DNA from: Linum tenue
Lineage: Eukaryota; Streptophyta; Magnoliopsida; Malpighiales; Linaceae
Assembly: GCA_946122785.1 (NCBI GenBank)
Contig: CAMGYJ010000006.1
Coordinates: 32,786,168-32,850,167, forward strand
Reading direction: 5' to 3'
Length of the DNA: 64,000 nucleotides
Both the position numbers and the translations under genes were made by a program. Of the stretch, positions 10,791 to 22,549 are shown in pieces; within the stretch, counting starts at the first letter, position 1; every line of letters begins with the position of its first letter. The notes under the pieces were generated by a model that saw nothing but the letters and a program-made list of their open reading frames with translations, was not told where the DNA came from and did not search any database.

Positions 10791-11477
10791 CAGGGGCGGA
10801 TACATGGGCCTCTAGGGGTGTCCCGGGACACCCCTAAAATTTGGGAAAACGATTATCTAACCTCCGGTAATAGTTTCGTATGGGTATACAAAATATAATT
10901 GGTAATTCGGGACACCCTAGCATTTGAAAAAATGATTATCCTACCCTCGATAATAGTTTGCTTATGATTAACAAAATATAAGTGGTAGTCCGTGTTATTC
11001 CAACCTAGGACACTACTATTATCAAACATATTCTAATTATGTTGCTACTCATTTTTTATTCTATTTTAAACATCATGCAACTAGTAAAACGCTATTTCTT
11101 TATCCCCAACTATTTTCAATACCTAATAATTAAACTACGTACACGCTACCCTTAATTTTGAATTGATTTTATGGTTACACGGCAAGTGTTGAAAGAGTCT
11201 TTTCTACTTTGAGCTACATTAAGAACAAGGTTAGATATCGAATATGTGATAAGTTCGTGAAGTATTGTCTAGTAGGATATGTAGATTTTTTTTGAACAGT
11301 GCAGACACGAAGTTTATTTATATTATCTTTTCAAAATATGAAAACACATCATGAATTTTAATAAAAAAATTTATACAAGTATGATATTTTTAATATATGA
11401 ATTATTTAATTTATTATTTAATTAAATTTAATTTTTGAAGAGGACACCCCTGTGAAAATTTTCTGAATCCGTCATTG
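10791..11477 (+). mobile_element. hAT element, 687 bp, with 8-bp target duplication
   Basis: Ends are CAGGGGCGGATACATGGG (10791) and TTCTGAATCCGTCATTG (to 11477). The flanks are ACCATACC at 10783-10790 and 11478-11485, an 8-bp duplication typical of hAT insertions. Near 11190-11275 it encodes SVERVFSTLSYIKNKVRYRI, then CDKFVKYCLVGY, the hAT dimerisation motif of the TTF-type zinc-finger hAT group. The rest of the transposase is deleted, so it is a non-autonomous derivative. Confidence 0.87.
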
Positions 11478-11504
11478 ACCATACCAACCATACCTGTGTG
11501 TTAT

Positions 11505-12847
11505 ATCTACACATATTATAATACGCCGAAGGGAAAAACGGGAGCCCCATTTCAAATTTCCTGCAACGAGAGTGAATCTACACATATTATAATACGCCGA
11601 AGGGAAAAACGGGAGCCCCATTTCAAATTTCCTGCAACGAGAGTGAAAGTAGGAAGGACATTTTGGTCTTCACAATCACTTTCTTTTATTCATTAAAAAG
11701 ACACGTACTAGGATTTGAACCATGACCATTTTAAAGAAAAGCAAGCATCATAACCAATCACACTAAGTATATTTGTTGGATCTTTTTAAATTAAAAACAT
11801 ATAATAGCAGGGAGGAAAAACCCTTCCCCCATTTCAAATTCCCTGCTCCAGGAGCGTTCGTAGGAAGGGTAGAATAAAGAGTCATTTTTTTCTCTTTTCT
11901 CTGTGGAACGGGCCAACTTACCGTACACATGCGAGTTTAAACGGGTCCAGGAGTGTCAATTTTTTTCTTTAACCCCTTTTATTTCTCCGTGGTGATAAAA
12001 TCTACACATATTATAATACGCCGAAGGGAAAAACGGGAGCCCCATTTCAAATTTCCTGCAACGAGAGTGAAAGTAGGAAGGACATTTTGGTCTTCACAAT
12101 CACTTTCTTTTATTCATTAAAAAGACACGTACTGGGATTTGAACCATGACCATTTTAAAGAAAAGCAAGCATCATAACCAATCACACTAAGAATATTTGT
12201 TGGATCTTTTTAAATTAAAAACATATAATAGCAGGGAGGAAAAACCCTTCCCCCATTTCAAATTCCCTGCTCCAGGAGCGTTCGTAGGAAGGGTAGAATA
12301 AAGAGTCATTTTTTTCTCTTTTCTCTGTGGAACGGGCCAACTTACCGTACACATGCGAGTTTAAACGGGTCCAGGAGTGTCAATTTTTTTCTTTAACCCC
12401 TTTTATTTCTCCGTGGTGATAAAATCTACACATATTATAATACGCCGAAGGGAAAAACGGGAGCCCCATTTCAAATTTCCTGCAACGAGAGTGAAAGTAG
12501 GAAGGACATTTTGGTCTTCACAATCACTTTCTTTTATTCATTAAAAAGACACGTACTGGGATTTGAACCATGACCATTTTAAAGAAAAGCAAGCATCATA
12601 ACCAATCACACTAAGTATATTTGTTGGATCTTTTTAAATTAAAAACATATAATAGCAGGGAGGAAAAATCCTTCCCCCATTTCAAATTCCCTGCTCCAGG
12701 AGCGTTCGTAGGAAGGGTAGAATAAAGAGTCATTTTTTTCTCTTTTCTCTGTGGAACGGGCCAACTTACCGTACACATGCGAGTTTAAACGGGTCCAGGA
12801 GTGTCAATTTTTTTCTTTAACCCCTTTTATTTCTCCGTGGTGATAAA
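11505..12847. repeat. Tandem array of a 424-bp unit (three copies plus a 71-bp partial)
   Basis: Units start with ATCTACACATATTATAATAC at 11576, 12000 and 12424, spaced exactly 424 bp, and appear almost identical. A partial copy of the first 71 bp precedes at 11505-11575. Inside each unit two blocks are related. One has GGGAAAAACGGGAGCCCCAT and ends GTAGGAAGG. The other, about 215 bp later, has GGAGGAAAAACCCTTCCCCC and ends GTAGGAAGGG. Both contain CATTTCAAATT and CCTGC, so the unit is a diverged dimer. The TCTACACATATTATAA start resembles a Helitron 5' terminus. No coding potential. Confidence 0.93.
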
Positions 12848-12953
12848 ATATATATAAAAAGGAAAAAACAATACTCCTTTTTATTGCTAAAAAAAATTTA
12901 ACAATAAACTAATGCATGGTATCTAATGGGCTAACCGCTAACCATAAAATAAA

Positions 12954-14279
12954 GGGCTAATACCACTAGAAAACTTGAACTATTAACTTTGTGCCATTTG
13001 TGTCCTAAAGTATTCGATATGACAATTGTATCCTAAACTATTTCTCCGTTAGAGTTGACCGGCGTTGACCGTTAGTTTTTAACAGAAAATCCAGTAAGCG
13101 CTGATGTGGCATCTGAAGTGGAATTTATAATTATTTTTCATATAAAAAAAATTACAAAAATAAAAACCCATCTCCATCGTCTTCTCCGACCTCTCCCCTT
13201 CTCGTCCACCTTACACGACCTCTCCCTCTTCTCAAACCCTCATTTCCGCTGCACACAAGTCGGCTAGGGAGCGACGACGAGCCCACAACCGAGCTTCAAG
13301 GAAACCCCGACGGTGGACCGTTGCGGTGAACCAAACCCTAAAATTTGGGGATTTTTTTTTTTTTGTATCCGCCGGTGGACAGCGGGGGTGAACCAATCCC
13401 TACCCGTGAGAGACACCTCTCAACTCTGCCGCCGAACTCACAAAATCCCCAAGATGCCAATTCATTCTCACAAAGTCCCCTCCTACGATGCATTCTCACA
13501 TCCTCCATTCATTGCTTAAAGAACCCATCAAAGCAAAGGAACGAAAACGAAATCAGAATTGGAGAATAAGAATCATGGGATCCATCAGCAATGCTCTACA
13601 ACACTAGACCCAACCCTTCCAATCCACCACCGTCTTCAACATCCTCCACCCATCTCTCTCATCATCTCCAAAAAGTCCACTGATTCCTTCATACCATATG
13701 AAGCTCATCATGCATCAGATCTATGCAATCGAACGGGGCCTCGATAGTCGCCATACAACCTGCTCCCAATTCACGGTGAACTGGTCGGAATCTGGGATTT
13801 GAGAAAAAGCAGAGGCTGCGAGATGGAAGAGATAATAGATGCAAATGAATTATGAGCTTGGGTTAACAGCAGAGGAGATAAAGAAGAAGGGAGCCCTGGC
13901 GTTGATGGGAGCTCGACGGAAGTGAGGCCGTAGGTAGGGATTTTCCCTTTTTGTTTCAAAATCTAATTTTTTAATAATTTATTTTATTTTTTTAATTTAA
14001 TTTGTGATTAATTTGGTGTCTATTACATTTTATTTTTAATTAATTTTAAATAAAAAATGAGTTGTCAATGACTTGGCATCTACGTGGCTGCCACGTCAAC
14101 AAATGTCAATGTTAAAGTTGACTTCCGTCTGGTCAACCGTTATGTATAACGGTCAACAAAATCATCAGGACATAAATGACACACAACTATCATACGTTGG
14201 GACACAAATGTCATATCGAATACTTTAGGACACAAATGACACAAAGTTAATAGTTCGGGTTTCCCAGTGGTATTAGCCC
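12954..14279. mobile_element. Mutator-like element (MULE) with long terminal inverted repeats
   Basis: Termini are GGGCTAATACCACTAGAAAA and the reverse complement of CCCAGTGGTATTAGCCC. The inverted repeats match for at least about 85 bp with few differences. The 9-bp duplication TAAAATAAA lies at 12945-12953 and 14280-14288. Long inverted repeats with a 9-bp duplication are the Mutator hallmark. There is no transposase. The interior (about 13165-13960) is C-rich and leader-like on the plus strand with short open frames (13313-13747), and could be captured gene sequence. I do not recognise a product. Confidence 0.9.
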
Positions 14280-14288
14280 TAAAATAAA

Positions 14289-16429
14289 AGAGTTGAATGG
14301 GCCTGACCTCACTGGATTTGGCCATCAAGTTAAACAAATGAACATCATTGGTTTGCCATTCTAAAACAAGCTATTTTCTCTTGCATAATATATATTATGC
14401 TATTATTTTATATCTTAGTGGCTAAAATATAATTTATTTTAAAGTGATTCAATGGTTCAACCTCGACCAACCCAATTAGTCCAATTTTTATCATTTCAAA
14501 TATATATTATATTGAATGTTTTGTGAATCAGGTTCCGTGACTTTTGTGATGGTGTATGAGCTTGACGATTGCTCGATGTTGTAACTGCTTAATTTGGGAG
14601 TAAATCTTTTGATTTTCCCTATGAGTTGTGATACCAGTTCTGGTGGTTACAACATGTTGTCGTTGTTGGCCTGTAAAAGTTGTTCCGCCGTGATGCTAAA
14701 TACCTTTCTTTCTTTTTTTAACAAATTGTGTAGTAGTGCTATGAAATAGACCACCCATGAACGCTACGCTTATTATGGTATGTTCTTACTTCGGGTGGTG
14801 AGAAATTGTGAATTGAGAATCATATTCGCCTACCGCACTGTGTCTGGCTGGTGGCTGCTTACTGTGCTCTCTAGAGTTATGAAACAGACTACCCATGAAC
14901 GTCATCCTTAAGAGTCCATAACTTTGCGAAAAACCAAATTTAGTCAATCAAAGGTGTTGGATGTGTGATGATTTTTTATGGCTTAATTGTTTGTGAATTG
15001 GATATCTGATCTTTGTATGGTTAGATGGGATGTTTGCTTAATAGAATAATCCATTTTAATTCATGTTTATTTTTAACATGAACTTTAGTAACTCAAAACC
15101 TTCGAGACACATATCACCTACTGCATTGTATCATTTTGCCTGGGTGCTTGCTATGTTGTCAAACTTTTTTGCTGCTGCTTTTACACTAACAGGGAGTTAA
15201 GAACCCATGAATATTTTCGTTTGACACAAACAAGAGGACTTGCTTCTAAATCGTGCAATAAAGATGATTGGAGGAAACATCTCTGTTGCAGTTGATATAC
15301 TGAGACCAGAACAAAAGCAACGTATAACATCAAAACCAACCATCTGAACTATTAGCATTGTTGCTTTACTATTTTTTCGTGGTTGAGTCTCCTTCAAAAA
15401 ATTTAGTTTGATTTTAGAAAATTTTGCTTCTGCAGTCCTGTCTTGCCATCAACGCGTTCAGTAGATGGAGATGGCAGATGCAAAGGCTATTTTTGTGTTG
15501 TTGTTGTTGGTTTAGGGATCGGATTGTGAAGAAGAGGGAGAAGAGAGGGGGAAAGGGAAATGCAGGAGAGGGGGATAACTCTTTTCTCCGACAAAAATGG
15601 AGTGAAGAAAGGAATTATGATCAGTAAGGATATGGTTATCTTATATAACGGTCTCTATTCTGTTTGAATTGAGCTTCGGTGGCAGTGATAAGGACGAGCT
15701 GCAACCAATTCATAGTGAGAAGAGAGCTATGAACTGTGATCATGTCTTATTTCAAGTTAGAAAGTAGTTTCAGTATAAGGATTATTTAATTTGACAAGTT
15801 GTTTCGTCCATGATTCTTTGTAGTTTCAGTGCCATTCTAGCCATTGTTTAGTCTGTAATTTTTGAGAATTGATGTGCGAGTAATGAGTTTCACTTAGCTT
15901 CAACTATTATGTGTGTATTTATTGGCATGTGATAGAATTCTCTTTTCCTTTTCTTTGAATTCAGTTTCATACTCTAATTGTATCATTTGTACATAGGCAA
16001 ATCATGCTCGAGATGACAACTCGCTGATATGGCTGGTGCAAGGAACGAAGCCATTATTAGAATTCAGACCGACAACGGGGAGGGATGCCCGGGACTAATT
16101 CAATGATGATTGATGATGGTATAATAAAAACTGCAGTCTGCATCAGCACCAATTTCTAGGCCTAAGTAAAGTTATTCAACCCAGAACTCTGCTTAGTGCT
16201 AAAAATTTCCCTCACCCAACTTTGATCCTGTTTGACCCACTTCTGAAGAGTCAAGATATATGACTAATCCTCTCCGTTCGTATTTTTTTATTGACTCTTT
16301 CTGACCCTTTAGGTTGGGGCGGGTCGGGAAGAATCATATTAGTGGGTCGGTCCTAATCAAGTGGAATCCCAATCCCTTCACTCTCACTTGCTTTCTCTCC
16401 CATTCAACAAGTGGGTAACATAGAGTAAT
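14289..16429. other. Unassigned tract, possibly Helitron interior
   Basis: No recognisable gene. Short frames at 15197-15397 (minus) and 15424-15627 (plus) match nothing I know. Two stretches near 14720-14830 and 14870-14910 repeat GAAATAGACCACCCATGAAC and its variant GAAACAGACTACCCATGAAC, an internal duplication. If the terminus at 16430-16457 is a Helitron end, this tract would be its interior. Confidence 0.4.
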
Positions 16430-16457
16430 CCGGCCAACGGGCCGGGTAATAAGCTAG
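16430..16457 (+). mobile_element. Helitron-type 3' terminus
   Basis: A GC-rich hairpin CCGGCC-AACG-GGCCGG (16430-16445) is followed eight bases later by CTAG (16454-16457) and then T. A hairpin 8-12 nt before CTRR with insertion before T is the defining Helitron end. The matching TC start is not proven. Candidates are the TCTACACATATT starts at 11506, 11577, 12001 and 12425. Confidence 0.55.
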
Positions 16458-17206
16458 TATATATATATATAACCCATACCCGTGCGTTTGGCTTTATATG
16501 GCGATCACTTCCACCGCTTTGAAATGCTATAACTAAATTTCCAAACCTCAATTTACCTTGTCCGTTCCAAGCTGGTTGTAATCCCATCTTCCTTGCCTAT
16601 GTGAGGGACACCTCGCTCCTTTTCCTTTGTAGCTTGTTGGGTTCCATATAATGATATAGCTGGACACGAGCTCGATCACAGATTCCGAAATGCCTTGCGG
16701 TATGGCTAATCTAGTCATCTTCGAACCCACGCTCCGGCGTTGTAGTCTCTCCCACCAGGATCAGTTTCACCTCACCTTCTACAACCTCCCGCCGCGCTGG
16801 CCGGTACCAGTCTTATCATCGTGCTCCGGTCCGGCTAATCCCATGCTTATAAACTTACATCTCATGGCAGTATGACATAGCTCGTCATCGTCAAGAAGCC
16901 AGCCATGTCTAGCCACTTGATTGCTCTCATTAGCGAGTTCGGATGACAAAGTTCAGCTTCTCCTCCGCACTTTCTCTGGCTTCTCCTTCTTTGCTTGCTT
17001 TGGCTGGGTTTATGATGGAAGGGCTTATTGGGTTTTCTGCCGGAAGATGAAAGATCAAGAGGAAGAGAAGAATAATCTTAACTTATATTATGGCCGTTGT
17101 GGAGCAAGTTTTTGCGATGTAGGACAATGAAATCTCCACAATTTTTCATGTCATTTTGTCATTTTTAACATTTTAAGTTATTAGTTACATTAAAATAAAA
17201 CGAAAT
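16458..17206. other. Unassigned tract
   Basis: It opens with a TA microsatellite (16457-16471). Short frames at 16384-16730 (minus) and 16690-17130 (plus) overlap on opposite strands and match nothing I know. No splice-supported gene model is evident. Confidence 0.35.
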
Positions 17207-17460
17207 AAACATGTATATAAATTACCATGACCAAGATTTGAACCTGTGACCTATGAGGTCAAACTATCATCATTTCAAATGTTCAACCACCAAGATAAAG
17301 TATATTTGATGCTATTAACCACAACAAAACATGTATATCAATCACCATAACTAAGATTTAATCATGCAACCTACAAGGTCAAACTGTAATCATTTCAATT
17401 TTTTAACGAATAGAATAAAATATATTTCATGCAATTAATCACAACTATTTTTTAACCAAT
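17207..17460. repeat. Two diverged 120-bp tandem units
   Basis: AAACATGTATATAAATTACC (about 17207) and AAACATGTATATCAATCACC (about 17327) start two similar units. Each contains AAGATTT, GGTCAAACT and ATTTCAA at matching offsets. A third partial unit (TTTTTTAACCAATAGAATA) follows near 17445. AAGATTTGAACCTGTGACCT superficially resembles a tRNA T-arm complement, but no tRNA folds here. Confidence 0.65.
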
Positions 17461-18348
17461 AGAATAGCTATCATGGTTAAAATTATATATTTTATTTTTT
17501 AGCAATGATAAGAAAATCATTAACATCTACAAAAAAAAATAATTAAAAAAATTCGAAAAGCATAAATATAGTTGGTACACAATTATAAACTTTTACATAA
17601 TTTGACTTGTGATTTTCTTTTAAACTTGAAAAATGAGAAGTAAATAATAAACTTCTTCCGCATTCTAGAACACGAAAAATTTAACATTTTGTTTGTACGA
17701 ACTACTATAAATAGGTGAACCAATGTAGATATATTTCAATTTGTTAGAAAATACTTACTATAAATATATGAAATATATCAACATAGTTCAGTCATATGCT
17801 ACAGTGATATATACACAAAATTTCATGTGTTTAAGAATATCACTAGACACTAATGGTCACCAAATTTTTTTTGTATATTTTTCAAAACCGAATTATGGTT
17901 ATATGGTTTAAAAATGTTTGTGACCAATTGATGAAAGAAATTTTAAAAAAATTCATGTACATATACATAATGCATTTGTCATTTTTAGAATTGAATTTGA
18001 CATTTCTCGCATATTAAAATGATATCATTATCTTTTCTTTTATGTTATTCTGACTTCTTTCTCTTTTCATTTTCCATATGTCATTCAATATTCTTCCATG
18101 CACAATTATAAAACACATTTTCTTTACTTTTTTCCTAATGTAATTATAATTCCTTTCTTTTCTCTTTTTATTGTTTGACATAAATTCCTTTCTTTTTCAT
18201 ACATGAGTGTAGATGTGCAACTTTGAGTCATATTCAGATGAATAAAACCTAAGTTAAGCAAGATTTGTAAACAAATCTTAAGCTATTGGATATATGATGG
18301 TTGATATGTAAATAACTATTTTAATCCTTACTTAATATGACACCCTAA
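17461..18348. other. AT-rich intergenic DNA
   Basis: Very AT-rich with many stops in all frames. I see no gene, terminal repeat or target duplication. Confidence 0.6.
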
Positions 18349-18794
18349 TACATATATTACTATTACTATTTTTAGTAACCAGTTATACTCGCCGGACAAC
18401 CTTACTCATACGATAATGATCTATATCTTCTCCTTTACCTTTAAGTGTATAGTTCAAAATGACTTATTGTCCCTCCCATTGACCATGGCAGAACATGGAC
18501 TATTCAGTTTTCCGCCACCCACCTCTCAGGCGTTACTGGCTTAACTTAACTGCCCAGATACATCCGATATGCTATATCTTATTCAGTCAAATAAACATCC
18601 ATTCACCACAACATGCCATAACACATTCATCATCTCAAACTCAAAGAATTCATATATCACAACATAAGGACCATCACCCAGTCTCTTGATAACTCAATGT
18701 TTAAGCATGTATGCATCAAATATCACATCATACTGGCATTACCATGTAACCCATGTCCCAACATAGCAAAACATCATATCATCAATCTTAAATC

Positions 18795-19730
18795 TAGGGG
18801 TGTTAGTCGGTGCGGTTTCGGTTTAACCGCACCGAAATATCGGTTAACCGCAACCAAAAATGTCTCAAGATCACTAACCAAAACCGAAACCGACAGAGAC
18901 TTCGGTTAACCGAAAACCGCAAACATCGGTTTCGGTTTTCCCTTGCGGTTAACCGAAACCGCAGGTTCTGGTTCACTTTCTCGGTTTTTGTTCAAAAACC
19001 GACCACTCAAAACCGAATTTCAACCACCTTTTTTAATGATTCACCCTCAATTTTGAGTGACCTGCTTTTGTTTCAGCCTCTGTAATCACACACCATAAAG
19101 TCATCTAAATCAATTGAACATAAAGCCTAAAGCAACCACACAATTCAACCACAACTCCACAACATAAAGTCTACATGCCCACAATTCAACCACAAGCCAC
19201 AATCACAACAAGACACAAATAACAAGTTCATTATCTCCAAATCATCAACCTAAATGATCCGAGGATCTCACTCCAATTCATCTAGCACATAGTCATCATT
19301 TACTCCAAGATCTTCATCTAGCCCATAGTCATCAACCTAAGGTTCACTCTATTGAGTGCAAAGGGGATTTAGAGAGGGGTGACTTTCGAGTTCTAACTCT
19401 TAAAAACATTTGAGACTCTTGATGGAAGGTTGTTTGCAATAGGTGAGAATTGGGATGTTTGGAATTGCAACTTTGATTGGTTTTGAATCTTACAACTTTT
19501 TCCTTTAGCCAAAGTAAAAGACCATGTAGTCACACTAGTAGGCGGTTATCGGTTTTCTTATCGGTTAACCGCTAACCGATTAATCGGTTAGCGGTTAACC
19601 ACTAACCAAAATACTACTAACCGAAACCGAAATCAATAAGGAAGCAGCGGTTATCGGTTAACCACTAACCGACTTTATCGGTTCGGTTATCGGTTAAAAC
19701 CGATAACCAACTAACCGTTTATCACCCCTA
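18795..19730. mobile_element. Non-autonomous hAT, 936 bp, with CGGTTAACCG-type subterminal repeats
   Basis: Ends are TAGGGGTGTTAGTCGGTG and TTTATCACCCCTA. The 8-bp duplication CTTAAATC lies at 18787-18794 and 19731-19738. Both ends are filled with dense palindromic CGGTTAACCG and ACCGAAACCG motifs (18810-19015 and 19545-19715), plausible transposase-binding clusters. There is no transposase frame in the centre. Confidence 0.9.
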
Positions 19731-19950
19731 CTTAAATCAGTATATAAAACACCATAGAAAACCATCATCATCGACATGCACATTTCATATATCACATCAT
19801 AAAAAGTCATCACTTAACCACGTCATAAGTAATATTTATACAAGGATTCAATCACATGCATGGTTAGGTTCATTGCATTTTACATCTTAATTTGCCAAGT
19901 CATGCATTCCTCGGGTAGTATAGTAGATGTCATGCATATCACCACATATC

Positions 19951-20100
19951 GTACCTAGACTGGTGTCCTATAAATCCACTATGGGTCATACCCTAACCGA
20001 TGTCATGTATACCAGGGTGGGATGTACCCGGACCGGTGTCCTATAAAACCAACGCAGGATCATATCATGACGATGTCCTGTAAATTCAGTTACTATACTG
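19951..20100 (+). repeat. Four-unit degenerate tandem array, about 38 bp period
   Basis: Units begin near 19951, 19989, 20023 and 20063. They share the core (A)CCGATGTCCTATAAAT with substitutions (TGGTGTCCTATAAATCC, CCGATGTCATGTATACC, CCGGTGTCCTATAAAACC, ACGATGTCCTGTAAATTC). Confidence 0.7.
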
Positions 20101-20343
20101 ACTGCACAACAGAGCGCCTTTATGTTTGTATTAAGTTATCACACAATTCCAGTTATAGTCAGTCACATATTTAATATTGGATGATAATGTGAAGTGAAGA
20201 CAAAGTGTCTCAATAACTAACATTTGCTTTGATATCATTCGTACGATGTTGAAGGTAAGAAGCATAGCGGAATAGTTTGGTTGTACTTTGATATAATGGT
20301 GTAAAAGGTTAGCGTACACTCGAGGTGTAATATGCACCTTCAT

Positions 20344-21002
20344 TCATACCTATTAGTTGTATGTTAATATATTTTGAAAAATAAGAATCGGTGGTTATTA
20401 TTTTTCACTAAATGAATCGTACGATTTGGATTAGAGAATTAGAGATTGTGTTTCACCTATTAGAGAATATGATATAGCATCATGTGCCAAACTCCGTTAA
20501 TACATGGTCTAAATACCAACTCTATAGGAGTACGGTAAGATGGCGTACACGAGTTTAAACCATGTACAACTTATGAAGTTGACAATTGTTGGTCAATCAA
20601 TGATCCGATGGTCATGAATAATATTTTCCAAGCGGTGATGAAGTTACAGCGTTGTTTGACTTTATTGTTGATCATGATTAAAACATAGAGTAATCAATAA
20701 TACATAAATATGAAAATTATGAATATGATACCATTGGAAAAAATAACAAATAATAAAAGGAAAAGTACAAATAAATGACAGTCGCCGCCCATCGGGCTGG
20801 CACAAAACTAGTTTGGAGAAGTAGGTGTTTGGTGGCTCTTGAGACTGCTAACGTGCCAGGTGTGGGTAATCTGGACCATTCCCTTCGTGGGATTGACTAG
20901 CTTTTGGTTTAGCTGTTTTAGACGTAATAATAAGGAGGCGGAGGGGAAAGAGTTGGAAACCGAAAAGGGAATAAATTTCCTCTTCTTAATTGCGTGCTAA
21001 GG
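20344..21002. other. Unassigned intergenic tract
   Basis: No gene or mobile-element boundary recognised. Moderately AT-rich. Confidence 0.5.
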
Positions 21003-21010
21003 GTAGGGAA

Positions 21011-21478
21011 CAAGGTTGTCAACCCGCGGGTTGACCCACGGGTCGACCCAATTTGACCCTGACCCGGTGAGAAAAACGGGTCGTACGAACCCGCCGGGCC
21101 GACCGGTATAAGGTACCGGGTTGGAGGTTAAATTGTGTCATTTTTTCATTTAGTTTGCGAAATGTGCCTATTTTTCAATTTTTCTTTTCGCCTAACTCAA
21201 TCTTTGGAATACTAAGTTGAACATTTGAATATTTATGTTATATAAGTGTGTGTGAATTTTCACTATATGTTGGATCTAAGTACGATATGTTATTTTGGTG
21301 TAATATTATATGTTATAACTCATATGTTAGATAACATTTGATATAATTTATGAGGATAAGTACAATAAAATGACTCTTTCTATATTTCCGGACCAAACCG
21401 GGCTAAAACGGTTGACCCATTAACCCTTGACCCACTAGCTCGACCGGGTCCGGGTCAACCCGCGGGTTGACAACCTTG
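21011..21478. mobile_element. hAT MITE, 468 bp
   Basis: Terminal inverted repeats begin CAAGGTTGTCAACCCGCGGG and extend about 25 bp. The 8-bp duplication GTAGGGAA lies at 21003-21010 and 21479-21486. Subterminal GGGTCAACCCG and ACCCGGTC motifs recur at both ends. The interior is AT-rich and non-coding. Confidence 0.92.
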
Positions 21479-21486
21479 GTAGGGAA

Positions 21487-22549
21487 TTAATTGGTTGTAA
21501 ATTTGGCTAATAGTTTCTTCATGTTTTAATTACCATACGGCTAATGGCCTTTTGGGGAAAGGAAGATTCCAGACTCGGGTGTGACAGAGAATTTGATACG
21601 TGATAATTAATTCTCGAAACGGATGCATTTAGTTTCTAACACCGTTGGATTTCTAGCCGATTCACTTTCTTGTACGAATTCACATATTCTATTCGACCCA
21701 AACATTTTTTACAGGTTGAACCTAAACTCAAAGATCGGGATGTTTCAGATGATCTAATCTTTTTATGGCTGCTTTCATTCTATTGTCCATTACTTTGTCC
21801 ATTGCTTTTAATTCTATCACACGTGTTAAGAACTACTCTTGTGTAGTATTCAAAAAAAAATTAGGTGTGTAGGAAGGGGTAGCACATCCCTTCATTACAT
21901 GAATGATGTTGATGCTTGATATATCGAGATCATCAATGCCATGGACCATCGTTATGGTTCAGGAGGCCCACACTTAACGATGAACTATCTTACTTCCCTG
22001 CTCTTTATTAATTGGTGGATGGCATGAAGTGAAAGTACGCATTAGCCAACTATTGTTCCTCTCGCATGTGGCTAAAGTTTAGTTTGGAATGCATTCGTGG
22101 AAGGGATATAATGACATAATAGTTTGTTGCTTGAAGGAATTTTATCAAGGAGAAAGAAAGTATGATCATCTAGATGAAACTTACCGAGCAATAACTTTTA
22201 TTAATTTTTTAGTTTGGTTGAATTCTTTATATCGCCTTTACTTTTTTTAATAGTCTTGTTCGGATCAATTTATAGCCCCTCAATCAATTGGATTTGTTTT
22301 TCTGTTGTTTAAACATTTTCTAGTTTTGAGTAACTACCCTCAAAAGGTCTTGTGGAATACGATCCTAGGAATTCCTATGATTTTTACCACTTGTTGTTTA
22401 CTACGCATCCAGTATCCACACATAACTAGCTAGTTCGATGTTCGATTATGAGTCTTAAAGAATAAACAAATAAAAAAGGGTGCAAGTGCAACCACTTCTC
22501 ATGACACACAAAGTACATCACCATAACACATAGTGAAACTCAAATCGTC
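21487..22549. other. Unassigned intergenic tract
   Basis: No gene found; all frames are interrupted. Nothing recognised apart from AT-rich sequence. Confidence 0.5.

Larger units (their letters stand above)
18349..20343 (+). mobile_element. LTR-like fragment, split by a hAT insertion
   Basis: The tract opens TGACACCCTAATACATATAT (about 18340-18360), an LTR-like start. It holds a low-complexity ACATCA-rich region and a four-unit array at 19951-20100. The hAT at 18795-19730 interrupts it, and removing that element rejoins CTTAAATC cleanly. No gag or pol motif is visible. Assignment as an LTR is inferred from style only; the limits are uncertain. Confidence 0.4.

Noticed and set aside
11690..11770. 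Possible tRNA-like segment (GGGATTTGAACC) in the 424-bp unit and near 17230
   Set aside because: Only a T-arm-like string is present. No acceptor stem, D arm or anticodon arm could be folded around it.
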